This document shows positions 44,021 through 51,616 of a DNA stretch of 64,000 nt, piece after piece. The notes under the pieces are model-generated. The model was not told the DNA's origin, searched no databases, and worked only from the letters and a program-made list of their open reading frames with translations. The position numbers and the translations under genes are program-made. Position 1 is the stretch's first letter; every line of letters begins with the position of its first letter. Source of the DNA: Salinisphaera hydrothermalis C41B8. Its GTDB lineage: Bacteria > Pseudomonadota > Gammaproteobacteria > Nevskiales > Salinisphaeraceae. The stretch spans positions 179,377 through 243,376 of the forward strand of contig NZ_APNK01000003.1 in the NCBI RefSeq assembly GCF_000732535.1, given 5' to 3'.

Positions 44021-44047
44021 CGACGGCCCGCGCACCCCGGGCCGTCG
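44021..44047 (+). terminator. Intercistronic hairpin between the two binding-protein genes
   Basis: A 10-bp stem CGACGGCCCG/CGGGCCGTCG with a seven-base loop follows the first binding-protein stop by eight bases. Without a T-run it more likely stabilises the upstream mRNA or causes partial termination, raising the amount of binding protein. Confidence 0.55.
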
Positions 44048-44083
44048 CTCTCTCACCGATTTCTCAACGCCAAACGAGCCGTC

Positions 44084-45103
44084 ATGTTTGAACTGCCCCA
44101 TCCCCGTCATCTCGTCGCCGGCCTGCTCGGACTCGCTGCAGTAGCCACGCTCGGCGCCACCGGCGTCGCGAGCGCAGCCGACAACGCCCAGTGCCAGGCC
44201 GATTCACCGTCGCACAAGCCGCTGTCCGAGATGACCGTGGGGTTCGCCCAGGCCCAGAATCTGGCCAATCCGTTCCGGGCCGGGGAGACGGCCTCGATCC
44301 GCTCAGCCGCCAAGGCGGCGGGGATCAAGAAGCTGGTCTATGCCAACGCCGACAGCGACCAAGCCAAACAGGTATCCGATATCCAGGCGATGATCAGCCA
44401 GGGCGTGGACGCCCTGATCGTCGCCCCGCTGAATTCCACCGGGCTGCAGCCGGCGTTCAAGGCCGCGCGTGCCCATCATATTCCGGTGATCACCATCGAC
44501 CGGCACACCGCCGGTAAACCGTGCCGCGATTTCATTGCCTTCATGGGCTCGGATTTCCATAAACAGGCGGTGCGCGCCGCCCAGCAGCTGGTCAAGGCGA
44601 CCAACGGCCAGGCCAGGATCGTCGAACTCCAGGGCGCCTACGGCAACTCGGTGGAAACCGCGCGTACGAAAGGCTTTGCCCAGGTCATCGATCAGCACAA
44701 GGGCATGCAGATCGTGGCCAAGCAGCCCGGCGACTGGTCGACGACCAAGGCACAGAAGGTGATGTCGCAGATTCTGTTGTCGCATCCGGACATCAACGCC
44801 GTGTTCGCCCAGAGCGACAACATGGCGCTCGGCGCCATCAAGGCGCTGCAGCAGTTCGGCAAGAAGCCGGGGCGCGACGTGAAGATCGTGACCATCGATG
44901 GCGTGAAGGCCGTGGTGAAGAAGGTTGCCAACGGCGAGGTCGCGGCCGATGTCGAGACCAATCCGCGCTTCGGTCCGCGCGCGTTCTCGATGCTTGCCCA
45001 CTATGCCGACGGCAAGCCGGTACCCGAGCAGGTGATCATGCACGACACGCTCTATACGCCCGACAACGCCGCCACGAAGCTCGAGCAGGGCAGCGTCTAC
45101 TAA
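44084..45103 (+). CDS. Sugar ABC transporter substrate-binding protein 2, YtfQ-like paralogue
   Basis: A 339-residue paralogue of the preceding gene with collinear motifs (MTVGFAQAQNLANPFRAGET, GKPCRDFIAFMGSDFHKQ, AYGNSVETARTKGFAQ). The signal peptide differs completely. Differences cluster near the ligand pocket, such as the Asp-Gly-Val replacing Asp-Gly-Thr in the SIDGT/TIDGV segment, so it may bind a related sugar. The SD is weak. It shares one ATPase and two permeases with the first copy. Confidence 0.92.
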   Translation: MFELPHPRHLVAGLLGLAAVATLGATGVASAADNAQCQADSPSHKPLSEMTVGFAQAQNLANPFRAGETASIRSAAKAAGIKKLVYANADSDQAKQVSDIQAMISQGVDALIVAPLNSTGLQPAFKAARAHHIPVITIDRHTAGKPCRDFIAFMGSDFHKQAVRAAQQLVKATNGQARIVELQGAYGNSVETARTKGFAQVIDQHKGMQIVAKQPGDWSTTKAQKVMSQILLSHPDINAVFAQSDNMALGAIKALQQFGKKPGRDVKIVTIDGVKAVVKKVANGEVAADVETNPRFGPRAFSMLAHYADGKPVPEQVIMHDTLYTPDNAATKLEQGSVY

Positions 45104-45124
45104 CCCGACAGCAACGGCCACCGC

Positions 45125-46663
45125 GTGAATACGACCTCCACGGTGCCGGTCCTCGAGGCCCGGCACATCACCAAGACCTTCCGCGGCTTCGCGGCGCTCG
45201 ACGACGTCTCGTTTGCTCTGATGCCCGGTGAAGTCCACGGGCTGATGGGCGAGAACGGCGCCGGCAAGTCGACGCTGATCAAGACCCTCACCGGCTTCCA
45301 TGCCCCGGACGCCGGCGAGCTGCGTCTGGCGGGCGAAGCGGTCACCTTTGCTGATCCACGCGCGTCGCAGAACGCCGGCATTGCCGCGGTCTATCAGGAA
45401 ATCAACCTGATCCCGGAACGCAGCGTGGCCGAAAACATCATGCTCGGGCGCGAACCGCGGATCGGCGGGCTGATCATCGACCGGCGCCGTCTGAATGCCG
45501 AGGCGGCCGACCTGCTGTCGCGCTACGGCATCCACGTGCAGGCCACCGCGCCGCTCAAGAGCCTAGGGCTGGGCATGCAACAGATGATCGCGATCACCCG
45601 GGCGATCGCGCTCGGCGCCCGGGTAGTGATTCTCGACGAACCCACCTCGGCGCTGTCGGGCTCGGAGGTCGACCTGTTGTTCGCGCTCATCAATCGGCTG
45701 CGCGACGACGGGGTGGCGATCCTGTTCGTCAGCCATCGGCTGTCCGAATGCTATGCCCTGTGTGACCGGCTCACGGTGCTGCGCGACGGCCGGCACGTCT
45801 GTACCGAAACCACCGCCGATCTGCCGCGTACCGCCCTGGTCACCGCCATGCTCGGCCGCGAACGCGAAGCTGAAGCCGCTGGCGGCGCCCGCAGTGAAGC
45901 CCGTGACGGGCCGACCGTGCTCGCCACCGAGGATCTATCCTGGCGCGATCGCGTGCGTGATGTGTCGCTGGATATTCATGCCGGCGAAGTCGTCGGCCTG
46001 GTGGGGCTGCTCGGCTCCGGCCGCACCGAGACGTTCAAGGCGATTTTCGGCGCCGAACGCGCCGATGCCGGCCGCATCATGCTCGAGGGCACGCCGCTGA
46101 CCCGGCATACCCCGGCGATTTCCATCGGTCACGGTCTGGCGTTTCTGCCCGAGGACCGGCGGGCCGACGGCATCTTCGCGCGCCTGCCGATTCGCGAGAA
46201 TCTCACCGCCACCACGCTCGGGTCGCTCGGGCGGTTCGGCCTGGTCTCGCGCGGGGCCCAGCGTCAGCTCGTGGACGAATTCGTCGAGGAGCTGTCGATC
46301 AAATGCAGCGGGCCGCAACAGGCAATCTCGGAGCTGTCGGGCGGCAACCAACAGAAAGTGCTGCTGGCACGCTGTCTGGCCACCCGCCCGAAGGCGCTGC
46401 TGCTGGACGATCCCACCCGCGGCATCGATGTCGGCGCCAAAGACGAAGTCCACGCCGTGATCCGGCGTCTGGCCGGCGAAGGCATGGCCGTGCTCGTGAC
46501 CTCGTCCGAAATCGACGAGCTGCTCGCCATCTGCGACCGGCTGGTCGCCATCAACGAAGGCGAGATCGCCGGCGAACTGGATGTCGCCGGCCGCTCCGCC
46601 GACGACGTTCTTCATCTACTGGCCGGCGCCGCCGAACACGCGCCGGCCCGAGACCGCGCATAA
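45125..46663 (+). CDS. Sugar ABC transporter ATPase, YtfR-like, two ATPase domains
   Basis: A 512-residue fused ATPase. The N-domain has Walker A GENGAGKST and Walker B VVILDEPTSAL with a weak signature (LGLGMQQM). The C-domain has the usual degenerate P-loop GLLGSGRTE, an intact LSGGNQQKV and LLLDDPTRGIDVG. This asymmetry is normal for RbsA/XylG/YtfR proteins. The start is GTG at 45125, 21 bases after the second binding-protein stop. Confidence 0.93.
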   Translation: MNTTSTVPVLEARHITKTFRGFAALDDVSFALMPGEVHGLMGENGAGKSTLIKTLTGFHAPDAGELRLAGEAVTFADPRASQNAGIAAVYQEINLIPERSVAENIMLGREPRIGGLIIDRRRLNAEAADLLSRYGIHVQATAPLKSLGLGMQQMIAITRAIALGARVVILDEPTSALSGSEVDLLFALINRLRDDGVAILFVSHRLSECYALCDRLTVLRDGRHVCTETTADLPRTALVTAMLGREREAEAAGGARSEARDGPTVLATEDLSWRDRVRDVSLDIHAGEVVGLVGLLGSGRTETFKAIFGAERADAGRIMLEGTPLTRHTPAISIGHGLAFLPEDRRADGIFARLPIRENLTATTLGSLGRFGLVSRGAQRQLVDEFVEELSIKCSGPQQAISELSGGNQQKVLLARCLATRPKALLLDDPTRGIDVGAKDEVHAVIRRLAGEGMAVLVTSSEIDELLAICDRLVAINEGEIAGELDVAGRSADDVLHLLAGAAEHAPARDRA

Positions 46664-46666
46664 CCC

Positions 46667-47656
46667 ATGGCCGAATCCGTCGTTTCCAAACCCGCCCGGG
46701 CCGCCGCGCCCCAACGTACGTCGCGCGAGAAACGCAGCGTGGTCGACTGGCTGCGAAGCAACAGCGTGTATATCGCATTCGCCCTGCTGGTTGCGTTCAA
46801 TCTGGCCGTCACGCCCGGCTTCGACAACGTCTATGCCCTGCGCCAGCTGCTGTTCGAGGCCGCGCCGCTAATCCTGATCGCGCTCGGCCAGAGCCTGGCC
46901 ATCGGTACACGCGGCATCGATCTGTCGGTCGGCTCGATGATGGCGTTGTCGTCATCGGTGATCGCGGTCGCTATCGGGCTCGGTCAGCCCGGGGCCATCG
47001 TTACCGCGATCGCCGTGACCACCCTCGTCGGCCTATTCAACGGCTCGATGGTGACGTTCCTGCGGGTCGATCCGCTGATTTCCGGCCTGGCGCTGCTGGT
47101 CGCCGGGCGCGGTCTGGCCAAGGTGCTGCTGGGCGGCTCGCGCGTGGATCTCCCGAGCGGCGGCATCCTTGGCTGGCTGGGCATGCAATCGTATTTCTTC
47201 GTGCCGGTGGTCGCGATCATCGCGATCGTGATCGCCGTGGTCGTCGCGGCCCTGGTGCGCGGTACCACCTTCGGCCGTTACACGCTGTTCGCGGGCGCGA
47301 GCCGATCGGCGGCGTTTCTCGCCGGCACGCCGGTACGCCGTACGCTGCTCGGGGTATATGCGATCAGCGGCCTGCTCGCCGGGCTGGCCGGCGTGTTCGC
47401 CTCGGCCCGCACCGGCGCGGCCGACCCGAACTATATCGGCGTGCTGTTCGAACTGGACGCCATCGCCGCCGCGGTGATCGGCGGCAACCCGCTCTCCGGC
47501 GGCCGGGTTTCGATTCTAGGCGCGGTATTCGGCGCTCTGCTGCTCCAGGTCCTGGACGCTACTTTCATCATGAACAATATCGACTACACCTACGCCCAGA
47601 TCCTGAAGGCCGGCTTCATCGTCGCCGCGCTCTACCTCCAGCGGGCAGGGCACTGA
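46667..47656 (+). CDS. Sugar ABC transporter permease, YtfT-like
   Basis: A 329-residue integral membrane protein of the RbsC family, about 8-10 membrane segments, with the signatures GTRGIDLSVGSMMAL near the N-terminal third and AAAVIGGNPLSGGRVSILG near the C-terminal third. It follows the ATPase stop by three bases and ends just before the next permease start, so the operon is tightly coupled. Confidence 0.93.
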   Translation: MAESVVSKPARAAAPQRTSREKRSVVDWLRSNSVYIAFALLVAFNLAVTPGFDNVYALRQLLFEAAPLILIALGQSLAIGTRGIDLSVGSMMALSSSVIAVAIGLGQPGAIVTAIAVTTLVGLFNGSMVTFLRVDPLISGLALLVAGRGLAKVLLGGSRVDLPSGGILGWLGMQSYFFVPVVAIIAIVIAVVVAALVRGTTFGRYTLFAGASRSAAFLAGTPVRRTLLGVYAISGLLAGLAGVFASARTGAADPNYIGVLFELDAIAAAVIGGNPLSGGRVSILGAVFGALLLQVLDATFIMNNIDYTYAQILKAGFIVAALYLQRAGH

Positions 47657-47658
47657 GC

Positions 47659-48651
47659 ATGAGCGATACCGCCACGACCCACGCCCCCGCCGCGCGCGAC
47701 CATGCGCGCCGCGAACGCCTCGTCGCGCTGGTCCAGTCGCGCCTCGCGCTTGCGGTGCTGATTGTGGTCACGCTCGGGGCCGGGGCCTATTTCCCGAACC
47801 TGCTGGCACCGACCAACATCGAGAACATCGTCACCGCCGCGAGTTTTCTCGGCCTGATCGTCCTCGGCCAGAGTTTCGTGCTGATCATGGGCGGCCTGGA
47901 TCTGTCGGTCGGCTCGATGCTGGCACTCGGCACGGTGATCTCGGCCTATACCCTGCCTTACGGCTGGCCGGTGGCGCTGCTGGCGCCGGCTGTCGCGGGC
48001 GCGCTGGTGGGGCTGATCGACGGCACGCTGATCGCGCGCGCCAAGATGGCGCCTTTCATCGTCACGCTGGCCGCGCTGCTGGGTATTCACGGCATCGCGC
48101 TGGCGTTGGCCAAGCAGAGCATGGATCTGGGCGACGCCGGCTTTTTCGGCACCATCGCCAACGGCGAGATCGCCGGCATCAACAACATGATCTGGATTCT
48201 GCTGATCGCTTTCGCGCTCGGCGCGCTGGTGCTCAACCGCACGCGCTACGGCATGGCGCTATTCGCCATCGGCGGCAACGAGGATGCTGCGCGGATGATG
48301 GGCGTGCGGGTCGAGCGCATCAAGATCGCGACCTACATGCTCAGCGGCGCGCTGGCCGGGTTGGCGGGTGCCCTGCTCGCCGCTCGCCTGAACTCCGGGC
48401 TACCGACCGCCGGCGAGGGCTACGAGCTGCAATCGATCGCCGCGGCGGTGGTCGGCGGCGTGCTGCTCACCGGCGGCGTCGGCACCCTCACCGGCGCCTT
48501 GTCGGGCGTGCTGCTGCTCGGCCTGATCCAGAACATCATCAACCAGATCGGCACGTTGTCGGCATCGTATCAACAGCTGGCCAGCGGCGCGTTCCTGCTG
48601 GTCGCCGTGATCATCCAGTCGCTGCTCAGCCATCGTCGCGGCGGCGAATGA
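47659..48651 (+). CDS. Sugar ABC transporter permease, YjfF-like
   Basis: A 330-residue RbsC-family permease with IMGGLDLSVGSMLAL, IGGNEDAARMMGVRVERIK and VVGGVLLTGGVGTLTGA. It pairs with the preceding YtfT-like protein as a heterodimeric channel. It is the last gene of the operon and converges on tesB, 24 bases away. Confidence 0.93.
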   Translation: MSDTATTHAPAARDHARRERLVALVQSRLALAVLIVVTLGAGAYFPNLLAPTNIENIVTAASFLGLIVLGQSFVLIMGGLDLSVGSMLALGTVISAYTLPYGWPVALLAPAVAGALVGLIDGTLIARAKMAPFIVTLAALLGIHGIALALAKQSMDLGDAGFFGTIANGEIAGINNMIWILLIAFALGALVLNRTRYGMALFAIGGNEDAARMMGVRVERIKIATYMLSGALAGLAGALLAARLNSGLPTAGEGYELQSIAAAVVGGVLLTGGVGTLTGALSGVLLLGLIQNIINQIGTLSASYQQLASGAFLLVAVIIQSLLSHRRGGE

Positions 48652-48675
48652 GCCGCCCACCGCGCCGCCGGCCAT

Positions 48676-49560
48676 TCAGCCCTGGCGGTGCCGAATCAGA
48701 CCTTCCTGGGCCACCGAGGCCACCAGCCGCCCGTCGCGGGTGAAGATCAGCCCGCGTGATAGACCGCGGGCGTCCTGTGCACCCGGGCTGTCCATGGCAT
48801 AGAGCAGCCAGTCGTCTACGGCGAGATCGCCGTGGAACCATAGCGCATGATCGATGCTCGCCATCTGCATGCCCGGCGTGAAGAACGATACGCCGTGCGG
48901 CAGTTGCGCCGTGGTCAGCAGATTGAAATCGCTGGCGTAGGTCAGCACCGCGCGATGCAGGGCCTGATCGGCGGGCAGCGCGGCCTTGGCCCGGAACCAG
49001 ACATACTGCTCGGGCGCGCGCTTGTCGGGGTTGAGCATGTTCCAGGGTTCGACCGGCCGCAGGTCGATCGCGATCTCGCGGCCCACGGCCTCACGCAGCG
49101 ACTCGGGCACGCGATCCAGGGCGTCGACCCATTCATGCCGCAGTTCGTCATGGCTGGCCAACCCTTCCGGCCCCGGCACCTCGGGCATGGGCGCCTGGTG
49201 GACATAGCCGTCCTCGGCGACATGAAACGAGGCGAGCATGGAAAAGATCGGCCGGCCATGCTGGATCGCCTGGACCCGTCGCGCGGCGAAGCTGCGTCCG
49301 TCGCGGATATTCTCCACCTCGTAGACGATCGGCTTGTCCATATCGCCCGGGCGCAGGAAGTAGCCGTGCATGGAATGCGCCAGCTGGCCCGGCGTGACCG
49401 TACGCGTGGCAGCCACCATGGCCTGACCGGCGACTTGGCCGCCGAACACGCTCTTGCCACCCAGATTGCGCGAGATGCCGCGAAACAACTGATCTTCCAG
49501 CACCTCGAGATCGAGTTGTGCCAGCAGATCCGCCACAAGAGCCTCGGACTTCTGAACCAT
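48676..49560 (-). CDS. tesB: Acyl-CoA thioesterase II
   Basis: A 294-residue double-hotdog thioesterase that hydrolyses acyl-CoA to fatty acid and CoA. Family marks: FGGQVAGQAMVAA, HSMHGYFLRPGD, RDGRSFAARRVQA in the N-half, and ASIDHALWFH (catalytic Asp) and the late VASVAQEGLIR (catalytic Gln) in the C-half. The length equals E. coli TesB (286). Its upstream side abuts a truncated repeat element. Confidence 0.95.
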   Translation of the reverse strand: MVQKSEALVADLLAQLDLEVLEDQLFRGISRNLGGKSVFGGQVAGQAMVAATRTVTPGQLAHSMHGYFLRPGDMDKPIVYEVENIRDGRSFAARRVQAIQHGRPIFSMLASFHVAEDGYVHQAPMPEVPGPEGLASHDELRHEWVDALDRVPESLREAVGREIAIDLRPVEPWNMLNPDKRAPEQYVWFRAKAALPADQALHRAVLTYASDFNLLTTAQLPHGVSFFTPGMQMASIDHALWFHGDLAVDDWLLYAMDSPGAQDARGLSRGLIFTRDGRLVASVAQEGLIRHRQG

Positions 49561-49595
49561 GCGCCTTCCCTGAATTTACGATCGCGCCAGTCTAG

Positions 49596-49664
49596 GGCCT
49601 GTTGAGGTTGCGTGCAGGCGCCGCGTTGGCGTCCGCAACGCGTATCCGGAGGCGCACGAAACGG
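49596..49664 (-). repeat. Internally deleted copy of the CTAG element (D1)
   Basis: Begins GGCCTGTTGAGGTTGCGTGC, continues with the arm-2 end CGCCGCGTTGGCGTCCGCAA and then jumps to the opposite terminal repeat GCGCACGAAACGG. About 200 bases of the element are missing. Flanked by CTAG at 49592-49595 and CTAG at 49665-49668, the latter shared with copy D2. Confidence 0.8.
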
Positions 49665-49668
49665 CTAG

Positions 49669-49933
49669 GGCGTGTTGAGGTTTGGTGCGAGTCCGCGCCA
49701 AGTGCTGTTTTGCGGCAAGACGAGGCGTAGCGAACGTGGCGTAGTCGTTCTACGCGAGAGAGCTACAACGCTGTATTGCCGCAAAACAGCGCTTGTCCCG
49801 AAGGGTTGGGCCGCAAATCCCGCCCGGCGGCGTTGCAAGTCTGGGTCGTGGCACGCCACGACGCGGCGACTCGCGCCTTGCCGGACACGATTTGCGGACG
49901 CCAACGCGGGCTCGCACGAAACCTCAACACGCC
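49669..49933 (+). repeat. CTAG-flanked three-arm repeat element, copy D2
   Basis: A complete, well-preserved copy of 265 bp, flanked by CTAG on both sides (49665-49668, 49934-49937). Terminal inverted repeats GGCGTGTTGAGGTTTGGTGC / its near complement. Arm 1: AAGTGCTGTTTTGCGGCAA pairs with TTGCCGCAAAACAGCGCTT (one mismatch), tip hairpin GCGTAG-TCGTT-CTACGC. Arm 2: CCGCAAATC with GATTTGCGG, enclosing TCGTGGCACGCCACGA. The right CTAG contains the stop codon of the adjacent thioesterase gene. Confidence 0.92.
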
Positions 49934-50428
49934 CTAGCCCTCATCGACCGGTTCCGCCGCCCGCATCACGAAATCGCAGCGGGCGAAAGCGACCGGGCGC
50001 TGACGATCGTCCTGCCAGCATTCGGCCTGGACCTGGGCCACCGCCCGGCCCACGCGGATCACCCGCGCTTCCACAAAACAGTCCGCCGGGCCGGCCGAGC
50101 GCCAGTAATCGATGGTGAAATCAACCGGATCCGGCAGCCGCGGCTGCGTCTGGCTGATCAGCGTTTCCAGCTGCATCGCCAATTCCAGCACGCCGGCGAC
50201 CGTCCCGCCGTGCAACGCCGGCTTGGCGGCGTTGCCGATATGACTGTCGCGATACGGCATGACGTAGTGCCGCACCGGGCCGGCATCGACGATGCGCAGC
50301 CCCAGAAAACGCGCGAACGGAATAGCCGCGATCAGGCCCTCGTAATCGCCGCCAACCCGGGCGTCGTGCAGCCGGCGCGCGGCCGCGTCGGACAGCGTAC
50401 GATCGGCACCGCAACAGGCGCTTTTCAT
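49934..50428 (-). CDS. PaaI/hotdog-fold thioesterase (first of pair)
   Basis: A 164-residue single-hotdog protein: PFARFLGLRIVDAGPVRHYVM, then ALHGGTVAGVLELAMQ with the HGG-type helix start typical of PaaI thioesterases, and DYWRSAGPADCFVEARVIRVGRAVA. It is four-base overlapped with the next hotdog gene (50425-50883) and probably forms a complex or pathway with it. The stop TAG is part of the CTAG bordering repeat D2. The long upstream frame is discounted in favour of ATG 50428. Confidence 0.85.
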   Translation of the reverse strand: MKSACCGADRTLSDAAARRLHDARVGGDYEGLIAAIPFARFLGLRIVDAGPVRHYVMPYRDSHIGNAAKPALHGGTVAGVLELAMQLETLISQTQPRLPDPVDFTIDYWRSAGPADCFVEARVIRVGRAVAQVQAECWQDDRQRPVAFARCDFVMRAAEPVDEG

Positions 50429-50883
50429 GGTATCAGCGCCCCGCCGGTGCGCATGAACGTCGCCGTGCAGCGCGCCGTCGGTCGATCCGGATCGCCCTGG
50501 TGCAGCAGCGCGGTGACAAACGCCATGTGGCGCGTGACGTGATGACAGTTGGCCTCCACCTCGAGATCGCGGCCGGCCACCGCCGGGCGCAGATAATCCA
50601 TGCGCAGATCCAGCGTTGCCACGGCTTCCAGCGACGGCACGGCCAAAAAAACTGCGAGGCCACAGCTGGAATCGGCGGCTGTGGTCGCGATCGCGGTATG
50701 CCACAACCCGGCTTCGACATTGCCGAGGAAATCCTCGCGATAGGCCAGACGCGTGCGCACCACGGGCGGCCCGGCGTCGACGAGCGTCAGCCCGATCGCG
50801 TGATTATGCGGAATAGCATCGGTGAAACGCCGCGCGATTTCGCGCCGCACCGACGGGTCCGTCTTGTCGATGTTGTCAGTCAT
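50425..50883 (-). CDS. PaaI/hotdog-fold thioesterase (second of pair)
   Basis: A 152-residue hotdog protein: HNHAIGLTLVDAGPPVVRT, WHTAIATTAADSSCGLAVF (in place of the HGG segment, so the catalytic layout may differ) and LDLRMDYLRPAVAGRDLEV. First gene of a two-gene operon on the minus strand; overlap ATGA with the downstream partner. Acts on an unknown acyl-CoA. Confidence 0.85.
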   Translation of the reverse strand: MTDNIDKTDPSVRREIARRFTDAIPHNHAIGLTLVDAGPPVVRTRLAYREDFLGNVEAGLWHTAIATTAADSSCGLAVFLAVPSLEAVATLDLRMDYLRPAVAGRDLEVEANCHHVTRHMAFVTALLHQGDPDRPTARCTATFMRTGGALIP

Positions 50884-51016
50884 CGCTGATAAAGATAGCG
50901 AGGGTGACGTATTCTGTCACCCTGGCAACCGCCGTCGCCTGCAACACGTAGAGTGTAGTGACGAAAACCATTTCCCGACCGGCAATCGTCGGTTCATTCG
51001 CGAAGGGCATCTGACC

Positions 51017-51616
51017 ATGTCGTATACCGCACACGCCCTGTTCCCGCTGTCCACGGTCGTTTTTCCGGGCGGCATCCTGCCGCTGCGAATCTTCGAGCCG
51101 CGGTATCTCGAGATGGTGTCGCACTGCATGCGTGAAAACGAGGATTTCGTGGTCTGTATTGCCCGTCCGGCGCGACACGGCGATTTCGCCGAACCCCGCG
51201 CCATGGGCACCCGGGTCTCGATCGTCGATTTCGACCGCCTGCCGGACGGCGCCCTGGGGATTACCGTACACGGCCGTGACCGCGTTGCTATCGAGGACCC
51301 GCGGCAGACGCCGAACGGGCTGTGGTGGGGCGATGTCGTTCCGGTGGACGAAGACAGCGACGGCCCCTGCCCGATCGAGTTCGCGCCGCTCAAGGACATC
51401 GTCGCGGCACTGATCGCCGAGGCCGGGCTGCATTACGACAGCAGCAACCTGGCCTACGACTCCGCCAGCTGGTTGTCGGCCCGCTTGACCGAGCTATTGC
51501 CGTTCGACGCCGCCACCAAACACACCCTGTTGACCACCGACGATCCCCAGGAGCGACTACGTCGTATCCGGCCGATGATCGAGATCGACAACGGCAACCG
51601 GCAGTCGAGACGATGA
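51017..51616 (+). CDS. LON substrate-binding-domain protein (no protease)
   Basis: A 199-residue protein containing only the N-terminal LON domain: LFPLSTVVFPGGILPLRIFEPRY, VVCIARPA, GTRVSIVDFDRLPDGALGI and a C-terminal helical part SARLTELLPFDAATKH. No AAA or protease domain follows. Such proteins bind unfolded chains and are of unknown role in bacteria. The ATG at 51017 fits the domain start. Its stop overlaps the L,D-transpeptidase ATG by four bases. Confidence 0.9.
   Translation: MSYTAHALFPLSTVVFPGGILPLRIFEPRYLEMVSHCMRENEDFVVCIARPARHGDFAEPRAMGTRVSIVDFDRLPDGALGITVHGRDRVAIEDPRQTPNGLWWGDVVPVDEDSDGPCPIEFAPLKDIVAALIAEAGLHYDSSNLAYDSASWLSARLTELLPFDAATKHTLLTTDDPQERLRRIRPMIEIDNGNRQSRR

Noticed and set aside
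45125..46663. Weak ATPase motifs in the YtfR-like protein as a defect
   Set aside because: Degenerate P-loop in the C-domain and weak first signature are normal for the RbsA/XylG/YtfR family.
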